Part shown: one piece after another, positions 14,872 through 22,434 of the stretch
Numbering within the stretch: position 1 is the first letter of the stretch
How the letters are laid out: every line of letters starts with the position of its first letter
Assembly: GCF_000014945.1 (NCBI RefSeq)
Contig: NC_008553.1
Span: 1,116,001 to 1,180,000 of the forward strand
Direction of reading: 5' to 3'
Origin: Methanothrix thermoacetophila PT
GTDB lineage: Archaea; Halobacteriota; Methanosarcinia; Methanotrichales; Methanotrichaceae
Length of the DNA: 64,000 nt
Notes under the pieces: model-generated
Seen by the model: only the letters and a program-made list of their open reading frames with translations
Told to the model about the DNA's origin: nothing
Database searches by the model: none
Program-made: the position numbers and the translations under genes

Positions 14872-16971
14872 TCATGAGTCGATCTGGAGACGTGCACAAT
14901 TTCCTGTAATCTTCTCGGATCGCGACTGTGTGTTACGGAACCTCGTCAGCAGCGCCTCGTAGAACGTCCTCTCCTTCCCTTCTGTTGTTCTGACAAGCCT
15001 GTCGAGTATGAGCTCTGGCGTTGATCTGGCCAGATGGTTGTACCTCGGACTCCTGCTGAGTATGAGGTTGTTCCTCTCATCCAGGCCCTCTGCTTCTATT
15101 CCATCCACCCTGACAGCTGTCCTTGAAAATCTGCGTATCTCATCTGCGAGATGGCTCACGAAAAGAGCCACAGAGCCGTTCTCCTGGACCATATCAAGTA
15201 TCGATGCGATTATCCTGGCAGATGCCCCTGGCTCTGTTATCGCTTCCAGCTCGTCCGCGAGCACGAGCTTTCTTTTCTCGGTTGCGAGAGCTGAGAGCTT
15301 TCTCATTGTGCTCTCGAACGCCCCCGCACTGAGAGTGCCACTGCTCTTTGCAAAGAAGTAAAGCTCATCGAATATCGATATCCTGCACTCACTGGCAGGA
15401 ACAGGCAGGCCCATGTGTGCGAGTATCGCTATCTGCGCCATCAGCTCAAGGAGCGAGGTCTTGCCGCCGGAGTTCACACCGCTCAGTATCGCTGCCTTTT
15501 CAGTGTACTCCCGGATCCCACATGCACCCAGACTGTAGCTGACAGGCTCCGGGTTCTGTATGAATAGATGCCTGCCATCGCGGAATCCTATCCCAGGATC
15601 GTGGATGAGCTCAGGCATTGTGAGACCGCATGAGATGGCGAAGTCTCCGATGGCGTAAAGAAAATCGAGCTGTATGAGTTTTTTTATGAGATTCGCTGTG
15701 AGACCATCCATGTTCGCCAGGGATCCGGCGATCTCTCTCTTCCTCCTCAGCCCTTCTGCCTCCCTCCTCCTCCTCAGCTCAATCTCAAGCTGGCGCAGAG
15801 CTCTGTGGTTGATCTCCAGAGGGTATTTTATCTCCTCGGGTATGATCTCCTCCAGCCAGATTGCCTCTCCTTTAAGGTTCAGATCAGCAGCGACCCTCGC
15901 CCTCGCCTCTGATATCACAGATTTGAAGATCCCATGCATCTGCGTCTCAAACACATCCCTGATCATATCCCCGCGCCCGAGCGCTCTGAGGAGATCCGGG
16001 CCTCCAAGGGTCACAGAGCTCGTCTCTATGCGCTTGCGGAGCTCTGTGTTCGCCTGGGCGAGCGCTGAATCAACCGCCGCAGGTAATCTTTTAAGAAGAT
16101 CATCAATGCGTGATATGTCTGATTGATCTTCATCATCGAACAACCTTCTGAGCGCATTCCTGAGCTTACTCAGATCCTCAAAGTGCTCGATGCCTCTCTC
16201 CTCAAGCACTGCTGCGAGCTCCATGGCGGCCTCCAGAGCGTCTCTGTTCTCTGTATAGAAGCTCAGCACTGCCTCGGGGGCAATGTACCAGATGTCAAGC
16301 TGCTCCGCGATCTCCACACCTGGGAGGGGTACTCCAGGGTCGCTGAGAACGATCACATGATCGTAGCCGCTGGCGATATCCCGTAGCTCTCCTGGGCTCT
16401 CTGCCAGATGTATGTCGAGGAGGCGGTCAAAGCCCATCGACCTCGCCATTGCGAGCTCCTCTGGGGATCTAGCGGCGATAGCCCTCCCTTTTATTCTCTG
16501 AGCGCCCCTCCGCCTGAGCGGCTTTATCCTGCGCAGGAGATCTCTTACATCTCCGAGCCTCCTGCGAAGATCCATGGCGCGCAGCGAGACCGAGCGCATC
16601 TCTTTTATGAGCTCTGGAGATCCTGAGGGGAAAAGGGTGGAAATCCGCATGATGGCATACGCCGTATTCGCATGCTCCGCTATTCTGTTCAGGATCGTTC
16701 TGTATATCCGCTCGGCCTCATCAGTGGCCAGGAATGACTCGGGGGAGACACCGTACCTCAGGCCTCTGGCTGCTCTGACAGTGGCTATGGCATGGCGCTC
16801 GCCGATCGCCGCTCTCAGATCATTCATATCCTCATCTGCGATCGCCCTGAGGGCCATCTCCTCGCTCTCGAAATATGAGAGTAAGCGCTCCCTCAGGCGG
16901 GGCCCCACCCCGGGAATGTCCTGCAGTCTCACAGCATGGAGTGAAATGCTTTCTATATATGAAAGTCTCAT
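14872..16971 (-). CDS. MutS-like ATPase with N-terminal helix-hairpin-helix (archaeal MutS2-related)
   Basis: 699 residues from ATG 16971 (MRLSYIESISLH). A longer frame to 17145 exists, but its extra 58 residues look random and run across the divergent gene. Residues 16-30 (LQDIPGVGPRLRERL) are a DNA-binding helix-hairpin-helix. A long helical region follows, then the MutS ATPase with Walker A GVNSGGKTSLL (498-508), Walker B KLVLADELEAITEPG (D573, E574) and a signature helix around SAGAFESTMRKLS. There is no mismatch-recognition domain and no C-terminal Smr nuclease, so a role in recombination or branched-DNA processing is more likely than mismatch repair. Divergent from the FtsZ-like gene with 21 bases between starts. 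Confidence 0.82.
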   Translation of the reverse strand: MRLSYIESISLHAVRLQDIPGVGPRLRERLLSYFESEEMALRAIADEDMNDLRAAIGERHAIATVRAARGLRYGVSPESFLATDEAERIYRTILNRIAEHANTAYAIMRISTLFPSGSPELIKEMRSVSLRAMDLRRRLGDVRDLLRRIKPLRRRGAQRIKGRAIAARSPEELAMARSMGFDRLLDIHLAESPGELRDIASGYDHVIVLSDPGVPLPGVEIAEQLDIWYIAPEAVLSFYTENRDALEAAMELAAVLEERGIEHFEDLSKLRNALRRLFDDEDQSDISRIDDLLKRLPAAVDSALAQANTELRKRIETSSVTLGGPDLLRALGRGDMIRDVFETQMHGIFKSVISEARARVAADLNLKGEAIWLEEIIPEEIKYPLEINHRALRQLEIELRRRREAEGLRRKREIAGSLANMDGLTANLIKKLIQLDFLYAIGDFAISCGLTMPELIHDPGIGFRDGRHLFIQNPEPVSYSLGACGIREYTEKAAILSGVNSGGKTSLLELMAQIAILAHMGLPVPASECRISIFDELYFFAKSSGTLSAGAFESTMRKLSALATEKRKLVLADELEAITEPGASARIIASILDMVQENGSVALFVSHLADEIRRFSRTAVRVDGIEAEGLDERNNLILSRSPRYNHLARSTPELILDRLVRTTEGKERTFYEALLTRFRNTQSRSEKITGNCARLQIDS
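16950..16961 (+). promoter_or_regulatory. TATA box of the FtsZ-like gene
   Basis: TTCTATATATGA, about 32-43 bases upstream of ATG 16993 and lying inside the first codons of the divergent MutS-like gene. Confidence 0.4.
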
Positions 16972-16992
16972 ATGACCTGGAAGGGGAAGATC

Positions 16993-17868
16993 ATGAGCAA
17001 TCCTGGCAGGCCAGAAATCTTCGTGGCCGGATTCGGCACTGGTGCTGATCTCGTGCGCCGGCTGGCCGTGAGCAGGGATGGCATTGCGGGCGATGTGATA
17101 TACACCGATCGCAGATCCTGCGTTATATCGATTGATGATGGGCAATCAGTCGATATGCGTGCACCCTGCTGTGTGAAGGGTCTGTTTGAGCTCCTGGGAA
17201 GTGCAGCGGTTGTTTTCATGATCTCCGATTGCAAAGAATGCATACGCACGTCACGCCTCGCAACCAGGATTGCGGAAGAGAGTGGTGTCGCAGTCATGGT
17301 TTTTATGATTGAAGATGAAGATGGTCAGCTGGAGATGCCTGATGACCTGGGGCTCCACAACTGCGACCATGAATGGATCTGCGAAAGAAGCTCTGTGGTG
17401 GTTGTCGACGTTCCCTCTGATTTGGATGATGAGCTGCGTCTTGCGAAGATGATTGTATGCATATCAAAGATGCTGCTTGAGCCCTCTACAATAAATCTCG
17501 ACCTTGCGGATCTCAGGACGGTAATGCGCTGCGGCACAGAGGCATGTATAATCTCCGGAACAGGCAGATCTCCTGAGCTCGCCCTCCAGGACGCTCTCGA
17601 TAAATCGCTGAGCCTCATGGCTCCAAGTCGAGTGAGAGGCTGCCTCCTGCACATAACAGGTGGATTGAATCTGACGTTGAGGGATGCGAACCTCATAGCA
17701 GAGAGCATGACTGGGGCGCTCGATCAACATGCGAATATTATCTGGGGTATGAGGGTGAGGGATGAGCTGGATGTGATAGAGATCACAGCGGTGCTCACAG
17801 GGAAAAATATAAAATTACAGAGTTCCAGAAGGAGTTCTGAAAAGAGGGCATGCAGCTGGAGGGTCTGA
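16993..17868 (+). CDS. Degenerate FtsZ/tubulin-superfamily protein
   Basis: 291 residues from ATG 16993, preceded by GGAAGGGGAAG. The C-terminal half matches FtsZ closely: the T7 catalytic loop is kept as TINLDLADLRTVM (N168, D170, D173), followed by GCLLHITGGLNLTLRDAN (216-233) and ANIIWGMRV (247-255). The N-terminal half is shortened. Its first strand and loop FVAGFGTGADLVRRL (10-24) recall the T1 loop, but the GTP-binding signature GGGTGTG is absent, with ISDCKECIRTS (77-87) in its place, and 12 cysteines are scattered through the protein. It probably no longer binds GTP normally and may act as a partner or regulator of true FtsZ. Confidence 0.78.
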   Translation: MSNPGRPEIFVAGFGTGADLVRRLAVSRDGIAGDVIYTDRRSCVISIDDGQSVDMRAPCCVKGLFELLGSAAVVFMISDCKECIRTSRLATRIAEESGVAVMVFMIEDEDGQLEMPDDLGLHNCDHEWICERSSVVVVDVPSDLDDELRLAKMIVCISKMLLEPSTINLDLADLRTVMRCGTEACIISGTGRSPELALQDALDKSLSLMAPSRVRGCLLHITGGLNLTLRDANLIAESMTGALDQHANIIWGMRVRDELDVIEITAVLTGKNIKLQSSRRSSEKRACSWRV

Positions 17869-17947
17869 GGGATGGAGAATTTACATCTCAGTCCGAACCG
17901 GATCGGTTCGCTCGCAGTTGCTGATGCTGAAATATGGTGAGGTTGGT

Positions 17948-18034
17948 ATGACAGCAGAGCTCGGCGCGCTGGCAGTTTCTCTGATCCTGATAGCGGCTCT
18001 GGTCTACAGCATAAAGCTCTACATGGATGTATGA
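17948..18034 (+). CDS. Possible 28-residue single-pass membrane peptide
   Basis: An ATG preceded by GGTGAGG opens a 28-codon frame beginning MTAELGALAVSLILIAALVY and ending IKLYMDV. It is one transmembrane helix with a short charged tail. It follows the FtsZ-like gene by 79 bases on the same strand and its last 16 bases overlap the end of tyrS, which runs the other way. The clear ribosome site and clean hydrophobicity argue for expression; the short length makes chance possible. Confidence 0.42.
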   Translation: MTAELGALAVSLILIAALVYSIKLYMDV

Positions 18035-18996
18035 GATTGGAGGGATTTGACCCGCTCCCTGACAGGAGCGAGTATCTTTATCATGTACTCAGCGCAGGCC
18101 TTCTTCAGATCCAGCGGATGGAGCGAGCCGTTAACAAATGATTCCTCGAGCGCTCTGTAGCTCTCAAATGTGGCATCTCCTCCAAACTTTGCCGGCCGTC
18201 TCACGGTGACCGAATCGACCCTCGGGAATATGTGGTACTTGAATATCTCTGTTATCGGGTTGTTCTCTGTTATCTTTGCGGGGCAGTATGCGGCCAGGAT
18301 CTTCCTCTCTATCTCCTCTGCAGGCTCGTCTACAGCTATGTTGTTTCCCTTTGAGGATGACATCTTCTTTCCATCAAGGCCCGGGATGAGGGGTGTGTGG
18401 ATGCACACTGGCGCTGGAAACCCAAGCTTTGGCAGCTCCTCCCTCGCGAGCATGTGTATCTTTCTCTGATCCATGCCGCCCACTGCGACATCTATCTTCA
18501 AATCGGCTATATCAACAGCCTGCATCAGCGGGTATATCATCTGAGAGACCATGGGATTCTCAGCGCTCCTCGACACCTCATCCATGCTTCTCCTCGCCCT
18601 GTTCAGGGTCGTGTTCCTCGCCATCTGCAGGACCTTTATCACATACTCAGGTCTGAGCTGATACTCTGTTCCATAGACGAACTCCGTCCTTTCCGGGTCA
18701 AGTCCCAGCGCGATGAAGCACTCTCTGTTGTAGTCGGCGATCCTCCTCACCTCCTCCAGAGATCCCTTCTCATTGAGGAAGGCGTGAAGATCTGCCAGCA
18801 AAACGACCACATCGAATCCTGCTCTCTGCATATCGAGAAGCTTGTTCGCGGTGAGCATGTGGCCCAGATGTATGTTTCCGCTCGTCTCGTAGCCGACATA
18901 CGCCCTCGGATGCTCCCTGGCATCAAGCATCTCCTGAAGCTCCTCAAGCGTCACAACCTCTTCAGTGTTCCTTATCACCAGCTCCAGCCGATCCAA
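18019..18996 (-). CDS. tyrS: Tyrosine--tRNA ligase, archaeal type
   Basis: 325 residues, usual for the archaeal and eukaryal class I enzyme. It attaches tyrosine to its tRNA in two steps using ATP. The HIGH motif appears as SGNIHLGHMLTANKL (residues 40-54) and the KMSKS motif as GKKMSSSKGNN (about 209-219). Tyrosine-pocket residues fit YVGYETSG and the QAVDIADLKIDVAVGGMDQR segment. The start is TTG (18996) with GGTGGTGAAG just upstream; a TATA-like CATTATACC lies at about 19033-19042 in the + orientation's complement. Single-gene unit. Confidence 0.93.
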   Translation of the reverse strand: MDRLELVIRNTEEVVTLEELQEMLDAREHPRAYVGYETSGNIHLGHMLTANKLLDMQRAGFDVVVLLADLHAFLNEKGSLEEVRRIADYNRECFIALGLDPERTEFVYGTEYQLRPEYVIKVLQMARNTTLNRARRSMDEVSRSAENPMVSQMIYPLMQAVDIADLKIDVAVGGMDQRKIHMLAREELPKLGFPAPVCIHTPLIPGLDGKKMSSSKGNNIAVDEPAEEIERKILAAYCPAKITENNPITEIFKYHIFPRVDSVTVRRPAKFGGDATFESYRALEESFVNGSLHPLDLKKACAEYMIKILAPVRERVKSLQSHTSM

Positions 18997-19252
18997 TGAA
19001 CTTCACCACCGAGCCGGTGGAAATCAACCGGTATAATGTTTTTGGTCACTGGTTTGGAAAGCGAATCGCATCAGTGGACGTCTCTGATAAGTATGTCTAT
19101 CGTTGTGAACAAGCGTGTGACATAGAATTCGTGGGCCAAAAAGAGTCGATTCCCGCTGACATGCCATTCGATAATCGAAGCCTGCCCCAGAAACATACAA
19201 AAGGCATGAAAATTGCTGGGATTGCTCGAGCTTCTGTGGTGAGACAGACTGT

Positions 19253-19540
19253 TCAGTTAAAAGTCAAGCTCGAGCTCGTTGAATCGGAGATCTCAGCAAG
19301 GCCGGGCTGCCCTCCGTTGGGTACAAGCGTGTATGTTGAATTACCTGCAACGACAACGACATAACCATCCACGGGGGTTGCGTTGTATCCGTGTGTGACG
19401 AGCAAGAACGCCAGGTCCAGAGATGTCATGAGAGGATCATCATAAGAGTAAAGCAGCTCCATGAGCCCAGTATCCACACAGCTCGCTGGAATCAGCAGCA
19501 CCAGCATTGCAAGGGCAACAACATTCATATACCTGTACAT
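19253..19540 (-). CDS. Small secreted protein, unknown family
   Basis: 95 residues from ATG 19540, chosen because GGTGAG lies four bases upstream (an in-frame GTG at 19549 overlaps that site). A signal peptide YMNVVALAMLVLLIPASC is followed by a mature chain of about 70 residues with GYNATPVDGYVVVVAG, i.e. short beta strands and two N-glycosylation sequons (NAT, NST). The cysteine at the end of the signal could be a lipid anchor. No family recognised. A TATA-like TTTAAATAC at about 19573-19583 fits the start. Confidence 0.6.
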   Translation of the reverse strand: MYRYMNVVALAMLVLLIPASCVDTGLMELLYSYDDPLMTSLDLAFLLVTHGYNATPVDGYVVVVAGNSTYTLVPNGGQPGLAEISDSTSSSLTFN

Positions 19541-19683
19541 CTGTCTCACCGCACTTTCTGTTCTACTGGAATGTATTTAAACTTCACAGAACATGAGATC
19601 AGTACTCCAGGACATTATGGATTGTACGTAAGTGCGGTCTGTACGCCGAAATCGGGTTCGTCAATGCAGCAGGAATCAATTTC

Positions 19684-19700
19684 ACAAACCTTTTATACCA
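19684..19700 (+). promoter_or_regulatory. Promoter (BRE and TATA) of the fpo operon
   Basis: ACAAACC followed by TTTTATACCA is a good BRE/TATA pair. Transcription would start near 19722, placing GGAGG at the front of a short leader and the fpoA ATG at 19734. Confidence 0.6.
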
Positions 19701-19733
19701 TGCCTGGTGTTTAGCTTTTACGGAGGAAAAACA

Positions 19734-20138
19734 ATGACCGGCGAACCGTTGGCAGTGGACTATTATATCCCGATTATTCTGTTTCTGGTGATGGGTGCCA
19801 TCGTGCCAATTGTTGCTCTAGCTGCCGTCAAGATCATCTCTCCTCTGAGACCTAACCGGCGTAAGGCGTCAGTGTACGAGGGCGGACTCAAACCTGTCCG
19901 CGACCCGAAGATCCGGTTTAATGTTCAGTATTATTTGTTTGCTATCGTGTTCGTGATCTTCGATGTCGAGGTTCTTTTCTTGTATCCATGGATTTACGTC
20001 TACGCTTCTGAGTTCATGAAGAGGTTTGTGATCTTCGGCTTCATCAACATGGCAGTGATCGAGATGGTGCTTTTCATCGCGGTACTGGTCGTCGGACTGC
20101 TGTATGCTATAAAGAAGGAGGCGTTGCGTTGGGTATAA
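19734..20138 (+). CDS. fpoA: F420H2 dehydrogenase-like complex subunit FpoA
   Basis: 134 residues, three transmembrane helices, homologous to complex I NuoA/ND3. The conserved loop YEGGLKPVRDPKIRFNVQYY and the acidic FVIFDVEVLFLYPW are present. GGAGG eight bases before ATG 19734 fixes the start; the frame is open further upstream but over promoter DNA. It helps couple electron transfer to proton pumping. It overlaps fpoB by ten bases. First gene of an eleven-frame operon. Confidence 0.93.
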   Translation: MTGEPLAVDYYIPIILFLVMGAIVPIVALAAVKIISPLRPNRRKASVYEGGLKPVRDPKIRFNVQYYLFAIVFVIFDVEVLFLYPWIYVYASEFMKRFVIFGFINMAVIEMVLFIAVLVVGLLYAIKKEALRWV

Positions 20139-20701
20139 GCGATGTAATACCTGTACCCGTGGCCATCGACGAGGAGATCGAGAAGTGGACGATCTGGGGC
20201 CGGCCGGTGATGGACGTCTGGTTCACCACCACCGAGAAGATCCACCAGATCATCCAGATGGGCCCGATAAAGAACGTGCTCAACTGGGGCCGCAAGAACT
20301 CCCTCTGGTTCCTGATGCAGCCGATGGGCTGCTGTGGTGTGGAGATGCTCGTCTTCGGCTGCCCGCACTACGACTGCGATCGATTTGGGATAATCCCCAG
20401 AGCCACCCCCAGGCAGGCCGACGTGATGATCATCAGCGGCTACATCACGAGAAAGTACCTACCGGCCATCAAGAACCTCTGGGAGCAGATGCTCGAGCCC
20501 AAGTGGTGTATCGCGGTAGGAGAGTGCGCCATATCTGGAGGGCCGTTCTACGATTCCTACAACATAATACAGAACACGAGCGACTTCTTCCCGATCGATG
20601 TCTACGTCCCTGGATGTCCGCCGAGGCCAGAGCAGTTCATAAAGGGCTTTGTGGAGCTTCAGGAGAAGATCAAGCAGCGCAAGGATAAAAGAGGCTACTA
20701 G
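20129..20701 (+). CDS. fpoB: FpoB, iron-sulfur connecting subunit (NuoB-like)
   Basis: 190 residues from TTG 20129 with AAGGAGG upstream. NuoB/PSST family: it holds cluster N2, the last [4Fe-4S] before the membrane electron carrier (methanophenazine in these methanogens). Ligands are visible as the tandem cysteines in QPMGCCGVEMLVFGCPHYDC, C in VGECAISGGP and C in VPGCPPRPE. Peripheral arm, cytoplasmic face. Tightly packed after fpoA. Confidence 0.93.
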   Translation: MGISDVIPVPVAIDEEIEKWTIWGRPVMDVWFTTTEKIHQIIQMGPIKNVLNWGRKNSLWFLMQPMGCCGVEMLVFGCPHYDCDRFGIIPRATPRQADVMIISGYITRKYLPAIKNLWEQMLEPKWCIAVGECAISGGPFYDSYNIIQNTSDFFPIDVYVPGCPPRPEQFIKGFVELQEKIKQRKDKRGY

Positions 20702-20733
20702 GAGGGAGGTCTCTGCTTACGGCTGGCGATATA

Positions 20734-22422
20734 TTGAGTGCGATCCAGTCGGCCTTTCCAGGAGCGGTTCTTGAGTCGAAGGTCGAGTCTGATCGCCGCC
20801 TTTGGATAACAGTTGATCCGAAGAGGCTCGTTGAGATAACGCAGTTTCTGAGGGACAAGAAGGACTTCGACCACTACTCCGGTGCTGCAGGCATTGACAA
20901 GATAAACGATAACCTCTTCGAGGTCGTGGAGATCCTGACGAGCCATGGGGCGCATCAGGTCGTCGTCATGATGAAGGTGAAGGTCCCCAGGGACAGTCCC
21001 TCTGTCAGGTCCCTCACAGGTCTCTACTGGAACGCGAATTGGTACGAGCGCGAGATCTGGGAGATGTATGGCATTAACTTCGAGGGGCATCCGGAGCTGT
21101 ATCCTCTCTTGCTGCCGGACGAGCTCGTGGGATACTGGCCCTGGAGGAAGGACTTCAAGGGATACCCGGATACGACAACAGGCGAGCGCGCTATAGAGCA
21201 GGTGGGTCCGGATGGCTACACAGAGTTCAAGATAATGCCCCACCCGGAGATGATAAAGGCTGGCGTGGTGCCGGAGAGGCCAAAGTATCCGACGTTCAGG
21301 GAGCGCGAGGAGGCTGAGATAAAGTCCGACTCTGAGATGATCATGCACATGGGTCCGCAGCATGCGATCGTCCCTGGGCCGTTCCTGCTCGATCTTCTCA
21401 TCGAGGGCGAGAGGGTAAAGAAGGCGTTCCTGGATGTGGGATACATCCACAAGGGCATAGAGAAGATAATGGAGAACAGGACGTACCTGCAGGGGATTGT
21501 TTACACGGACAGGATGTGCTACCTCGCGTCCATAACAAACAACGAGGCCTACTGCGGTGCTGTGGAGAAGCTTCTTGGCATAACTCCTCCTGAAAGGGCG
21601 CAGTACATCAGGGTGATACTCGCAGAGCTATCAAGGATTCAGAGCCATCTCCTTGGAACAGGCGAGTTCCTGACGCTGCTCGGCGCTGCGACATACTCCC
21701 CATTCCAGTACATGATCATAGACAGGGAGGACATAGTGTATCTAATGGAGAGCATCACCGGCGCCAGAATCACGCATACATTCGTGAGGTTCGGAGGGGT
21801 CAGAAACGATCTGCCTGATGGATTTGCAGATAAGGCCCGCCCGATACTGAAGAGGATGAGGGAGAGGACAGAGGAGTACATGGATCTGCTCCACAGCGAT
21901 CCGATATACACGAGAAGGATGCGCGGAATAGGCGTTCTCTCGCCTGGAGATGCGCGCAGGCTTGGCGTCTCCGGACCGCCGCTGAGGGCATCAGATACGC
22001 CGTATGATATGCGCAGGGAGGATCCGATTCTGGTCTACCCTGATCTGGACTTCAAGGTCGTGACGAGAAAGGCGGGAGATGCTGAGGCCAGGGTTGAGGT
22101 CCGCCTGGAGGAGATCCTGGAGAGCATCCACATCATAGAGCAGTGTCTCGACCAGATACCGGATGGGCCGATACAGGAGAAGCTTCCGAAGAAGATCAAG
22201 CCCGAGCCAGGAGAGGCATACTACAGGGTCGAGGATCCGCGCGGCGAGATGGGATTCTATGTTGTGAGCGATGGATCGGAGAAGCCCTACAGGGTGAAGG
22301 TCAGGGGTCCGGTGTACGCATACATGCAAGCTCTTCCGCCGCTTCTCGAGGGCGCTTATGTTGCTGATGTGGTCGCGATAGCAGGCAGCATGGACGCATG
22401 CACAAGCGAGGTGGACCGCTAA
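20734..22422 (+). CDS. fpoCD: FpoCD, fused NuoC-like and NuoD-like subunits
   Basis: 562 residues. About residues 1-150 are FpoC (NuoC/30 kDa; LTGLYWNANWYEREIWEMYG, then EGHPELYPLLLPD) and about 195-562 are FpoD (NuoD/49 kDa; MGPQHAIVPGPFLLDLLIEG, DVGYIHKGIEKIMENRTYLQ, ending in GSMDACTSEVDR). FpoD lines the methanophenazine site next to FpoB. There is no stop between the parts. The TTG at 20734 is 24 bases past the only strong ribosome site (GGAGGGAGGT, 20701-20710), while the frame is open upstream and codes LTAGDILSAIQ, so initiation at CTG 20713 is a real alternative. Confidence 0.92.
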   Translation: MSAIQSAFPGAVLESKVESDRRLWITVDPKRLVEITQFLRDKKDFDHYSGAAGIDKINDNLFEVVEILTSHGAHQVVVMMKVKVPRDSPSVRSLTGLYWNANWYEREIWEMYGINFEGHPELYPLLLPDELVGYWPWRKDFKGYPDTTTGERAIEQVGPDGYTEFKIMPHPEMIKAGVVPERPKYPTFREREEAEIKSDSEMIMHMGPQHAIVPGPFLLDLLIEGERVKKAFLDVGYIHKGIEKIMENRTYLQGIVYTDRMCYLASITNNEAYCGAVEKLLGITPPERAQYIRVILAELSRIQSHLLGTGEFLTLLGAATYSPFQYMIIDREDIVYLMESITGARITHTFVRFGGVRNDLPDGFADKARPILKRMRERTEEYMDLLHSDPIYTRRMRGIGVLSPGDARRLGVSGPPLRASDTPYDMRREDPILVYPDLDFKVVTRKAGDAEARVEVRLEEILESIHIIEQCLDQIPDGPIQEKLPKKIKPEPGEAYYRVEDPRGEMGFYVVSDGSEKPYRVKVRGPVYAYMQALPPLLEGAYVADVVAIAGSMDACTSEVDR

Positions 22423-22434
22423 GGGGGATTCGAG

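Noticed and set aside
16972-17145. 58-residue N-terminal extension of the MutS-like protein
   Set aside because: Runs across the FtsZ-like gene, low-complexity and no ribosome site; the helix-hairpin-helix protein starts naturally at ATG 16971.
18996-19364. 122-codon plus-strand frame after tyrS
   Set aside because: It overlaps the tyrS start and the 3' half of the secreted-protein gene on the other strand, has no ribosome site and no hydrophobic or domain pattern.
20185-20688. Long frames overlapping fpoB, fpoL and fpoN in other phases (for example 20185-20688, 25741-27018)
   Set aside because: They are open because of GC-rich codon bias in the real genes; their translations are rich in Arg, His and Pro and match nothing expected.
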